A DNA stretch of 64,000 bases from NCBI RefSeq assembly GCF_947507565.1, contig NC_089191.1, forward strand, positions 1,240,001 to 1,304,000. Direction: 5' to 3'. Below, one piece after another: positions 33,790-43,980 of this stretch. The notes beneath the pieces are model-generated. The model ran no database searches. It saw only the letters and a list, made by a program, of their open reading frames with translations, and had not been told where the DNA came from. Origin of the DNA: Oscarella lobularis. Its lineage: Eukaryota > Porifera > Homoscleromorpha > Homosclerophorida > Oscarellidae. The number at the start of each line of letters is the position of its first letter. Positions within the stretch are counted from its first letter, which is position 1. The position numbers and the translations under genes were made by a program.

Positions 33790-35125
33790 CAGGGTAAAAT
33801 CCAATTATTATAATATTTATTAAAACTGCGTGAATTGTTTTAATCGTTTTCTCACAAGCAATTGCACTCGATCCGGAGGACGCCCTAAAAGCAAATAGTA
33901 AGTTTTAGTACCTTTGTTTAGGCTGGATTAATCCTTTTCTTTCAAGTTGCACATATCAAAAGTCTGGAAGGACGTAAGAAGAAAATCTAAATACTTATCT
34001 AAACATTGACTTTTATTTCTCTAAAGGAGATTTTAAGGAAAAAGCGGCATCATGTATGTCCTTGTAATTTACGCTTTTAGTATATTATACTTCCACATTA
34101 GCTAGATTGCGTTTCTAAGTTTTTAAATTGTCTTGGACTATTTTTAAAATAGTCTTGGACGTATTTAAAATTGTCTTGGACCATTTTTAAATTTGTATTT
34201 GGCAGTGATATTATCACATTTGGAGGGATTGAAAATAACGGAGAAATCTTGTTTGGCATTGAAGTATTTAGCCCAATACTGGTGCAACTCAGTCGGGATA
34301 GATGTTCAATTGTGTACGCAACATTTAGTCTCAACAATCCACCACCAGAAAAACAGCGCGATGTCTATGCGGATTGTGATAAATTCTATGAAGGCCAAGG
34401 CATAGAAGTAAACACCCGCTCTGCCTTTCATTCAAGGAGAGTAAGGAATGAGATGATCAAGGAGTTTCGCGATTTCTTTTCGCTCTTTATAATTAAAAAA
34501 TGTTGAATGTCGGACCGTTTTTTGTTGTATGTTTCTTCCCGTTTCTCTGTTGTCGATTTTGTTTAATGTTCAGTATAGTAATCACAGTCACACACACAGG
34601 ATAAGGCTAAAACATTCTCCTATATAGACCGGTAGGCGTCTGTCCACCTACTTGTACGCCTACCTTTCTAACTCTTACGACTTCCCACGTAGAGCAATTG
34701 TCTCCTTTGTGGCCTACGCGTCTTTTATGGAGCAAATTAGCAGTGCTATGGCATGCGCTACGACGATGCCCGTCGATCGAACGTTCAACCCCCCCCCCCC
34801 CCCCGTTCGAACGTTCGAACCCCCTTGTTCGAACCACTCCGTCATGCTACTATCGTTTGCAAAACGATACGTCTTTCTCATTTTGAATTTGCTTGAACTG
34901 TGGCTCGCGAGTGATGGAAGTGCCTTCTGAGCTAGCCGAGAGAGCGACTTCCGTTCTCCGCGAAGTTTTTTTGCACGAATTCTTTCGTCCAGGTCTCGCG
35001 AAGACCTATAGTGGGACGCATTAGCCTCGCAATCCTTTTGTAGCGCACGAACGACGGCTATCGCCCGCACGCGAGGCTATACAGTCGGTTATATAAGGTC
35101 GATGTTTTTTCTAGGTCAGTTATAG
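33790..35125. other. no gene recognised apart from short frames; poly-C run
   Basis: A 111-residue plus-strand frame at 34171-34506 shows no known motif. At about 34789-34804 is an uninterrupted run of roughly 15 Cs between GTTCGAACG-type palindromes, a likely site of length error. 34998-35086 contains inverted TAGCCTCGC copies. Confidence 0.4.
34117..34195. repeat. AT-rich tandem repeat
   Basis: Three to four imperfect units of about 25 bp built on GTCTTGGAC followed by a TTTTTAAA run. Confidence 0.65.
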
Positions 35126-36024
35126 GCTATTTCGGCCGCTATCGCTGGCCAAGATGTTGTAGTGCGCATGGGCACTAGTCACGGAAAGTCGTTGTGCTAC
35201 CTCCTTCCACCTCTGCTCATAGAACGGTCGCTCTGTTTGATAGTCAGCCCTCTTCGGGCACTGATGCATGACCAGGTGGGTCAATGCCTACCCGCACCTC
35301 AATTTTATCAATCAATTTTCTTCAGATCGAAAAATTGAGAAAAATAGATAGGCGATGCGTTTGCTTGAAAGCAAAAAATCAGGTCAAAGATATTACGGAT
35401 TATTATCAAATTTCCGCTATTAATACGGATAATTAATTATTAATCCGCTTGACTTAATTAATTACTTTCAATTGCTCCGTTAATTGGTCAATTCTTTTTT
35501 CAAATTTTTTTATGTTTCTTAGTTTCTGGTTCGAATTCCATCATCTAACAAGCAATATTTATCAAAATCTGCCACAATGGGGAAACGGTCGGGTCAGACC
35601 TTGTACTGTATCTATGGTAGCAGAGATTAAATAGGAGAGGGATATGCAACTCGGGCGTCACGTGACTATTTCTCTGCATTGTTACGGCTAGGTTCCGTAT
35701 CCGATTCGTATAAGCGTGAGGGATAAACTCGGTTCGTAAGATTTTCACCAAATTGGCGCCTAGATAGGTAAGAAAAATCCTTTAAAATATCGTTGCTATA
35801 GCCTTTCTACAGTCTACGCTGCGACTTACAATCTGGCGCCCACGCAAAACTACATTAAAGAAAGGAATACTCAAACCCTAAGTCAAGGCGATTTTAGATC
35901 TTTTGCCTAGTTTCGAAGTTGCAGTTTGCGACTTTGTTGTCATGGGCGTGGCTAACGTGCGCACTGCCTTCTACAACAAAAATGCAGTAAAACGCACTGA
36001 ACTAGCTACGGTCATAGTCATGTG

Positions 36025-36063
36025 ACCTGACCCTTCACGTGACCAGGGAGAGAAGGGTCAGGT
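36025..36063. repeat. hairpin with 12-bp arms
   Basis: ACCTGACCCTTC at 36025-36036 pairs perfectly with 36052-36063. The rest of 36064-37250 shows no recognisable gene; the frames at 36119-36611 on both strands overlap and match nothing. Confidence 0.6.
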
Positions 36064-37250
36064 CAAATGCCCTATGTCTAAGTGTTGCCGTAGGAATGCG
36101 GAAGCCTCAATTATCCACTTAGCTTCCCTGTGACGTAGTTGTACGGTCGACCGACACATGGCTTCGGAAATGTGTGTAGATCCGTACGTGGGGATCGTCG
36201 ACTTTTCGAACCTTCGTCGTTGCGCAGCGAGTTCGATGTTCGGAAGGCAATCGTCGCGCGTCGTTCGACTTTGATGGACGGCGGCTGAGACGCCCAGGCT
36301 TTGCTTGAACTTTCGAAGTTCGTCTGCAGATCGTGCCACAGGCTTTTCTCACGCCTGTTAAAGTTCTCACGCGGAAGCCAGAATCGTTCGCGCCATTGCG
36401 AATTCGCGGTGTCAAGCGCCCGATCTGGCGCGTTCCTGAATCTTCTTTTACGTACGTGACCCCGGGCCGGCAGAAGCGGTCGCGCCTGCTAACAAGGAGC
36501 TCCGGCTCGGCCGCCAAGAGACTTCGACTTCGGGGCCACGAAGTGTCTCGCCTCAGCTCTCAGAGTCACACGCGATCTCCTCTCGTTACGGTGCTTAAAT
36601 TCACCGCATGAAACCCTATTGTGCATGACAATTTTTTAGGTTAATATTAATTACAAAAAAATTTTCGTTATTGTCTTACCCCTTTTCGAAAAAAAATTGG
36701 CCGGTTACTAGCTCAATAAAAGCTTTTGCGGTTTTGCTAGGCATGCTCTACGACATGCAGAAATTCGTCTACTAATATTGAAAAGTTTGGGAATTGCTCT
36801 GAAAAACGAAATCACAGCTCTATGTTTAAAGACAGCACAATCCTACTTTCAGGGTTTGCCACTTTCTAAACTTGAGAACCTTTCTTGGAAAATGATGAAT
36901 GATGACTTGGAAGACAAGGCACCTACTTTAGCTTCCGTCCTGTCCCATTGCTTCTGAAAACGTAGCAAGAGGAAAACCGTTTAGCTGCGATAAGTGTTTG
37001 CGCAGCAATGATATTCAGTTACAGTCAAACCTCAATAAATCTGGTGCAGAAATTAATTGCTACAATTTTACGTGCAGGTCACTGTTCAAAGGAGGTAAGT
37101 AGAAAGCATGCATCTGTGGTTAAATTGATTATATATTATATACCTGTGCAACTATTTTATTTTCTATTTCATACAATTTAATGCAACTACATTTTGGGTT
37201 AAACCCCAATGCGTCAAATAGGTCAACACCCATGAGATTGGAGCCAGACT

Positions 37251-38336
37251 TGGTAACGTGAAAGAGAATTGTTGCAGGGAGACGTGTTTTAAGCGTACGT
37301 TCAATCGCACCGCGCCCGGAGTTCCAATGCGCCCGCCTCCGTAAGCACTCAACCGAAGTGACGTCCTCGCACCTCTACTCGGCGCTCGCGTCGCGACGAT
37401 CGGTCCCAAGTTCATGCTCTGCGCCGGCGTCTTTCTCATCGGCGGTTCGACGTTTCTATTAGGCTACGTCGCCGCGATCGATTCGTGCACGTCGTTTCTC
37501 GTCGTTTGTTTCTCGCACGTGCCATCCAAGGATGCGGAACTGCGGCTGCCAATACGGCTTCGTGGAAGATAGTAGCCACCGAGTTCCCGGACAAGATGTC
37601 AACGATATTCGGCGTGCTCGAAACGTTTACCGGTCTCGGCTTCATGATTGGTCCGCCGCTGGGCGGGGCTCTCTACGCCGCGCGCGGATTCTTACTTCCG
37701 TTCTTTGTCGTGGGCGGAAATCTACTATTGTGCGTTGCCGGGCTAATATTGACTATGCCGAATAAGACTCGCCTGACGACGCGGCAGCAATGTCGCCGTC
37801 GCGACGACGACGACGACGATCCCTCCGCGTAGAAACTATTGAAAAATATTTGGAAGTAGATAACGTTGATTGCTCTTGCATTGGCTCCCCGTTGTCTCTG
37901 CATGATCAAAGCGACGCTCGCCGCGTTTCTCGAGAGCGCCTCTCAGATGAAACCGGCGACGATCGGACTCCTGTTTCTTCTCTGGTGCGTCGAGTACATC
38001 ATCTCGGCTCCCATCGTCGGACGCGTCGCCGACAAGTGGGGAACGAAGCGAGTCATCATTTGCGGTCTCTTCACCGCCGGTCTCGGGGATTTTTTGCTTG
38101 CGCCGTCGTCTCTGCTTGCGTTTTTGCCCGAGAAACAGATGTGACGGCTTCTGCTGTCGTGCGTCATTATCGCTATTAGGCTCGCCATGACGGCGGTTCC
38201 CACTTTCTCGGACGTGGTCCAGTCGTCGCATCGGATGGGATTCGAAGAGAGCATCGTTCTAAACGGCGTCGTTTCTGGACTGTGGACGTCCTTCTATTCT
38301 ATCGGAGACGCCGTTGGTCCATCGATCGGTGGTGAA
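37251..38336 (+). pseudogene. MFS transporter, SLC18B1-like
   Basis: The first half (about 37390-37790) reads LCAGVFLIGGSTFLLGYVAA, AIQGCGTAAANTASWKIVAT, FPDKMSTIFGVLETFTGLGF, MIGPPLGGALYAARGF and FVVGGNLLLCVAGLIL: transmembrane helices 3-6 with the G-rich motif after helix 5. The second half (37866-38336) reads TIGLLFLLWCVEYIISAP, IVGRVADKWGTKRVI (the loop motif between helices 8 and 9), GLWTSFYSIGDAVGPSIGG. This is the layout of vesicular-transporter-like MFS proteins (SLC18B1, polyamine transport by family). A one-base frame change near 37500, a stop after DDDDDDPSA at 37830 and missing ends make it partial or pseudogenic. It lies in the 6-kb insertion. Confidence 0.7.
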
Positions 38337-38432
38337 AAACGGACTTTAGAAATTCTGCGACTGTATTGCTTACTCAAATCTAATCCAGCAGGTTGAATGA
38401 TATCCGTCAATATGGGCCTCTGTTGAGGAACT

Positions 38433-38678
38433 TCAGCGATGCACTCGCAGAACTTCTCGAACGTTTCCCACCCAGGGCAAGTGATACGGCAGAAATTCGA
38501 AGAGCAGATATCGACATTTCTCGATCTCGGTCGTCAACGCGGCCAGCTTCTGTCGCTCCTCCCCCGTGACGAGTCTTTGTGCGATGAGATGATCGAGGAG
38601 GAGGCTCACTCTCATCGTTTGGACGATTTCAGGAAGTTTAGGTCGGATGTGGTGTCTCACGGGTTCTTGGCGGAACAA
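38433..38678 (-). CDS. CARD-like death-fold domain exon
   Basis: Contains HIRPKLPEIVQTMRVSLLLD, HLIAQRLVTGEERQKL and KCRYLLFEFLPY: six amphipathic helices with the spacing of caspase-recruitment domains, including the conserved LLDHL and ECR-LL-LP positions. CARDs mediate protein-protein assembly in apoptosis and innate immunity. Nothing else of a receptor or caspase is visible beside it; it is an orphan exon or domain fragment ending in a stop. Assignment rests on pattern only. Confidence 0.45.
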   Translation of the reverse strand: MFRQEPVRHHIRPKLPEIVQTMRVSLLLDHLIAQRLVTGEERQKLAALTTEIEKCRYLLFEFLPYHLPWVGNVREVLRVHR

Positions 38679-39816
38679 TCTAGTGTTCCTTCAACACCGC
38701 GAGGCGTCGAAACGCCCATGATTCTTCAGTCTCTTTGAGCATGCTCAGCAAACGAAAATATTAATTAATTAACGTGAAAAATTTTGTGGCCAGTGAGTGT
38801 CACTCGGCATTTATCAACAAGAACACAACATTTTATGCCAAATAAAAATTCTAGGCCTCTTGTATGGCATAAAGCACTATGGTTTTAAGAACAAACATAT
38901 CAAGTTCTGCATCTTGCGTTCCTGGGGGAGCAGCAACTCCGTGATAGAGTTTTTGCGCAGGAAACTTGAACATTTTTTGACCAATGGCAGAGCAATTTTT
39001 CAGAAGGTCAAATCGATTAGGAGACTGGACGCCCTTTTCGCGGATTACTACTTCGAGAAATGACGTTTGAATGCTTCCCTGTTGATAATTTCCAATATTC
39101 ACCATTACTATGTACTGTAAATCTGAATCGTCCTTCATGATGGCTAATTTCGTTTCATCCACGGCGCACGTGTCAGCAACCTCAACTGCAATTGATGCCC
39201 GACGCCTTCTCGGCCTGCTCCAACTTCAACCACAAATTAGACTCACCAAAGTAAGGCCCTACAATGTGCTTCGGCGCCATTTTTGGCTTGATTCCCTTCG
39301 GCGATTTTTGTCCCGTCAGGATCAAATTTGAAGGGCAATGCCAGTTCTTTTGATCGGCTTGGAGCTCAATCTTGGCCCGTGCTTCGTTGACTTGGCCCGA
39401 CCATTTCATCAAGTGTACCTATATATTCTAAGGCAAATATTGGCGCAAGCGCCCGCCCTTCTGGTGCACACAGCCAATAATTTTTGAAGAAGCCTTGTCG
39501 TACAATAGGTCCTGGCGAACGCGCAGTTCATCAAAACGACAGAGCAACGTGTCTCTGCAGGTAGGATAGAGCGTCAACTTTTGTTAAAGTAGAAAGTTCA
39601 GCGTCCAAGTCATCGAAGAAGCCTTCTGCAGCTTTTTAAAATGGATATAATCGTTTAGAGTCCTTTCAGATTGCAACGTAATAAAGCCGGAACTTCGGAG
39701 TTTGTCGTAGGCAGCAGACATTCAACCAGAAACTGTATTTTGCACTCTTATCCTAATAGCAAACGTCGCTGTATGATGGTAGGAGTGGAAGCATTTTTGC
39801 TTATTAGGAAATGCGA

Positions 39817-40780
39817 ATTTTAGAGTCATTGCAAGTATTTGACGTGGAGTCACATTACTGAGTTGCATGATAGAGTGCAAAAAAATTCTGACAGAGCTGG
39901 ATTGTCTCTGTTGCCAAAGATTACGCATGAGCACATCCACTTGACATCGTACTCCAAAATGCGGGTAGACCTTGCAGCACAGGTACTGCTGTGGACCCCT
40001 CCCTCATCATGCATTAGATTACACCAGTACTTTTTGATAGATACTGAGTAGTACTGTCGCTAATGCGTTGACCTTTGATACGGTCCGTGTGAACGGCGCT
40101 GAGAAGACTGCGAAATTTTTAAGATATTTCGACAAGGCTTTTGACTACCTCAATGCGCGATCAACTAAAGAAGTTAAAGCTGACCGAAGGCCATACACAA
40201 GCGAAGATGACAAACGACTACAAGTCAGTTTCAAATCAGGGTAGTATTACATAAAGTTTATTTGGCCTATGTCTTCCAGTGGTTGGAAACGGACTTCTTA
40301 GGATACCTAAAGGAGTGGAAAAAAGAAGTAGAGTCTCAAACCCATCTAACACAAAGCGAACAGCAGGCACGCCAACTAAGCAGAGAGAAACTAGAAAACT
40401 GGCTAATAACAGGTTAGCCGCGTCAAGTGAGGATACAGAAGTGAAAAAAGTATTTGCATTATATAGTTCGTCCTTTCATTGATTTGGTGAAATACGTTTT
40501 CTCTAAAAACGACACGACTGACTTGTACTTCTTGAGCGGCCACCTTAATCAAGACCCGGTAGAAAATTACTTTGGAAAGAACAGATCCAAAGGCGGACGT
40601 CTAGACAATCCGTCGGCTAAACAGTTTCTAGGGAATGCAGCAACGCTACGTCAGCAAGGCTCAATGTCCTTAGATCCAGTTAGAGAGAATTGTTCTCGAA
40701 AACGATTAAAGTACGAAGGTGATGTAATTAATGACTCCCCCTTGCCTAGACGTAGCGCTAAGAAAAGTAGGAAAACATAA
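39817..40780 (+). pseudogene. P-element/THAP9-like transposase, C-terminal exons (copy B)
   Basis: Exon 1 reads TWSHITELHDRVQKNSDRAG, LSLLPKITHEHIHL and SKMRVDLAAQ. After an intron, VANALTFDTVRVNGAEKTAK, FLRYFDKAFDYLNARS and PYTSEDDKRLQ; then ETDFLGYLKEWKKEVESQ; then the terminal GHLNQDPVENYFGKNRSKGG, NPSAKQFLGNAATLRQQGS and a basic tail. This is the second half of a P-type transposase, and exon joins read cleanly with short introns. The N-terminal half upstream (38.8-39.8 kb) is not recognisable: minus-strand frames there match nothing I know. THAP domain not found. Confidence 0.7.
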
Positions 40781-41060
40781 TATTAGTATTTGAATCATGG
40801 CTGTGGGTGCAGTGTAAGGAGAAAACGTCAATAAGTGAGCTATAAAGTGAGAGCAGACATACCGTATAATTTTCAGTTTCGTTGTTGCAGGCTTTTTCTC
40901 AAGGCTTTGCTTTTTTAACTTTATCCCATTTTTCTCGTGTATAGATTTCCATCCAACTTGCAACGATGGAGTGCCCCCTGATTGTGACATACAATTGTTG
41001 CATTAAATCGTGAGAGAGAGTGTCATCTTCTATGCCTACGGCCAATGGACACCAAGAATT

Positions 41061-41390
41061 TCATATGGCACCAGACGCCAAGAGGTTTTGAATAACATTG
41101 GTTGTCCTAGATAGCCGAAGGTGATCACTTAGATGCACTCTAACTTCTGATTCCAGTGACAAGAAGAAAGTGAACACTTTGTCTTTTACCTCAAATAAGC
41201 TTCCTCTAGACATTCTTTGCAGCCACTGAGAGGAAGAGTCTACGTCATCGAATTTGGCATAGCAATGCTCGACGAGGGATTCAGGTGTCTCCTTTTGCTC
41301 TTTCCGCATTCCCTCGAAGAATTTTTCGGCTACTTTCCTTTCGTGATGATGACATTTTTTTAAAAGAGCAAAAGGAACGTAGCCAGCCAA
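41061..41390 (-). CDS. unrecognised 109-residue protein fragment
   Basis: An open frame with AGYVPFALLKKCHHHERKVA, RGSLFEVKDKVFTFFLSLE and VRVHLSDHLRLS. Its helical, charged character and the LFEVKDKVF block recall proteins repeated in sponge genomes, but I cannot name a family. It lies between the P-type transposase and the resumed RecQ gene, inside the right end of the 6-kb insertion. Confidence 0.35.
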   Translation of the reverse strand: MAGYVPFALLKKCHHHERKVAEKFFEGMRKEQKETPESLVEHCYAKFDDVDSSSQWLQRMSRGSLFEVKDKVFTFFLSLESEVRVHLSDHLRLSRTTNVIQNLLASGAI

Positions 41391-43034
41391 GTATCAAGTC
41401 TAATCATTAATTATCACGTTAACAATTAATAATTTATATATTTATTGTAATCAATTATTGTATTAATTATCCGTATTAATAGCGGATTAATAATTAATTA
41501 ATTAATTATCGATTCAGAACTTGAAATGTGTCAATACGGTACTCTACGAAAGACATTTTCTTACTCGTGCTCTTATTTACCCACTTAGTATTTTTATCTC
41601 CAGAAGGCGCGGTGAATTCTCATTTTCATTCAAGACTGCGGAAATTAGATTTATGGCCAAAGGTCTGCCTTATTGTAATTGATGAGGCACACTGTGTTGT
41701 TGAATGGTATTTACACATGCACTTAGATTAAGATCTGATTCTCTCTGCCTAGGGGTGACGATTTTCGAAAGGACTTTCGTCAGCTTGGCTGTCTAAGAAA
41801 ATTTACGGCCTGTTCCGTAATGGCGCTGACAGAAACAGCAACAAAGTCTACAAAACGTAAAATCTTGGATCGTGCTGCAATAGAAAATCCAACATTTATC
41901 ACCCGTCCTCTTAATCGACGAAATATATTTTACCTGGCAGCAGAAATGAAAAGAAGCCTTGAGGTGAATGCACACTATTGCGGTTCTCTTCATTCTGACA
42001 ACTGATTAGGCATCACTTGCCTCTGTGGTGGAAAAGCTACAGCAGAACAGTGTGGACAAAATAATTATATATGCTGCTACTAAAGAAACCGTTTTATTGA
42101 TCTGGAAACAGCTCTCAGTATACGGTCCAGTTAGTGTCCATCACTCGTCTCTAACTTCTAGCACAAGAACACAAGCTGAAGATAAGTTCAAAAAAGGGGA
42201 CACGAAGGTGATGATTGCAACAGTCGGTTTTGGGATGGTAAAAGCAAACTCGTACTCAATATTTACTTTCTTAAAATTCTTAAGGGAATTGATGTGCCAC
42301 ACGTACGCCTTGTCATTTACTACGGTTTGCCACACAGTCTTTCAGAGCTAGTTTAGGTAATCACGTAATTAATATTAGCATTGCATTACAACGGACTTTT
42401 GCCAGATGTTTGGCCGTGCTGGAAGAGACGGTGAGGCATCTACTGCCGTTCTTCTTTACAGGAAAGGGAGTGACAAGAACAAAACTGTTGCTCCTGATAT
42501 TAGAGCTTTTCTGGCCGGGAAAGCTTGTCTACGAAAAAAGATCTGCTCAGCACTAGACTTTCCATTCTCGGCCGCAGATCAAGGAGAACAACATTGCTGT
42601 AGCAGATGCAATGATGTCGCTGATCCATATGGTTTCTTTGAATTTCCGACGATGAGAAAAGCAAGAAAAGCAAAGAGCACTTCGATGAACGACTCAAAGA
42701 TGCAGGTACAGTATTTCATGTCGTACTGTGCTCATGCTATGCAAAATTTCAAATTGGCTTTTTCTCTAAGGATGGTCATCTACATACCTCCCTCCTGACG
42801 TGGAGAAGAAACCTAGCAAGGGAAGAGGGTTTCGTTTTTGGAGGAGAGGAAGCTGTGGCGACAAGTACTCTTTTGAAGCGAGTTGTGTCGTACAGCGAAA
42901 ATGTGCATTGTCCTTCAGATGTTGCTAAAATTCCAGGTGTAAAGGCAAGCCATGCAGGAAATGTTATAGATACGTGTAGAAGAAGTAGAAAGCGTTCTCA
43001 TGTGATTTCAGGTCTTACAGACATAACAAATATA

Positions 43035-43969
43035 CAGTACCGGTCATAAGTATCAGGCCACCCCTAGTAACCCTTATACAGAGTCAAGTTTGTATGATGC
43101 GTGATAAAAAAGTCTCTCTTTGCTTTTAGCAAAGCTTCTTTTTAAAAGAAGAGATAAGTCTTAAATTTGTAAAAAAAACAATTGTAGCAAATTTGTGGCA
43201 ATTCCATTGAGACAATACGCGCTTTAGTGATAACACTAAGAATAATACCTTTCACCGAACATAGGACAATTTTTGCGTAAAAATTGAATTTTCCTATGGT
43301 TAATTTTTTTTAATTACCTGAAAAGTGGTTAAAGTTTAACATGACAAATGTTGCAAAGTTGTCTTCCGCATGCCTCCAGTTTGGGGCTAGGAAGCTACTC
43401 TGTTTGCAATAACGCCATTTTACCACCTTTTCATTTTAATTCTCTAAACTGGTCTAACTAATGCTTTAGAAATCGAAGTAGTCATTAGATGAAAGAGGAA
43501 TAAATAAGCATCCTTTTCAGTTCTTTTACTGAAGTTGCTGATGCTTTTAACAGAAATTTCTACGTATAGTTCTAAAACAAGGATTTTCTTAATGCTTTGC
43601 AAAAAATTAAAACTTTAAAAATTTCTGATTTTTGCCTTTAGTTAGGTTGATTTCAATCTCAAAAATTTCGCAAGCAATAAAACTAATGCTTATTAACTTT
43701 GGAAGTCAAATATTAATTCATTTTGCCTAAGTTTTGCCTAACTTTCAAAACGCACTATAAATAGACAGGGTTACAGTACTGCTCTTGTAACGCCACACAG
43801 TTGCTACAAAACTTGCAACATTTGTTCTACGAAAGAAGAGCAAAGGTAGAAGGTTGTTACTAGTGCAAACAGAAGTTCGACTTCTACGTATCTTTTGAAT
43901 GAATGAGCGCGTATTACGACAATGATTACTAAAGAAACCAGGGTGGCCTAATACATATGATCGGTACTG
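43035..43969. mobile_element. Tc1/mariner-type MITE
   Basis: Starts CAGTACCGGTCATAAGTATC and ends with the matching inverted sequence (CAGTACCGATCATATGTATT on the minus strand); TIRs of about 30 bp continue with GGCCACCC. Both ends are flanked by TA, the Tc1/mariner target duplication. The 935-bp interior is AT-rich with no transposase. It sits exactly between the 3' ends of the RecQ and DUF6589-like genes. Confidence 0.85.
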
Positions 43970-43980
43970 TATAACGCTTT

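Larger units (their letters stand above)
35414..41485. mobile_element. 6-kb insertion bounded by inverted 24-bp copies
   Basis: A 24-bp sequence containing CCGCTATTAATACGG at 35414-35437 recurs in reverse complement at 41462-41485, close to the points where RecQ copy C coding stops and resumes. A partial palindromic relative is at about 33513. Inside are a hairpin, an MFS transporter gene, a CARD-like exon and a P-type transposase. It may be one element with captured host DNA or several nested insertions. Confidence 0.45.
35126..43030 (+). pseudogene. RecQ-like DNA helicase (copy C), interrupted by a 6-kb insertion
   Basis: Exons 35126-35275 (AIAGQDVVVRMGTSHGKSLC, Walker A; IVSPLRALMHDQ, Ia) and 35326-35382 (IEKLRKIDRRCVCLKAKNQ), then after 6.2 kb from 41589: LSPEGAVNSHFHSRLRKLDL, CLIVIDEAHCVVEW (II), DDFRKDFRQLG, MALTETATK (III), LNRRNIFYLAAEM, VDKIIIYAATKE (IV), ATVGFGM / GIDVPHVRLVIYYGLPHS (V), MFGRAGRDGEAS (VI), and a zinc domain with QHCCSRC. 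The C-terminal part to 43030 has LLKRVVSYSENVHCPSDVAK. Exons are joined by short introns and read well, so before the insertions this was a nearly intact helicase. Walker A has SHGKS in place of the usual GxGKS. Its 3' end runs into the DUF6589-like gene on the opposite strand. Confidence 0.8.

Noticed and set aside
33616-33813. Proline-rich 65-residue frame as a gene
   Set aside because: It is the translation of a minisatellite without flanking coding context.
35520-35545. GGTTCGAATTCC box-B-like sequence, possible tRNA gene
   Set aside because: No box A at a suitable distance and no cloverleaf pairing found.
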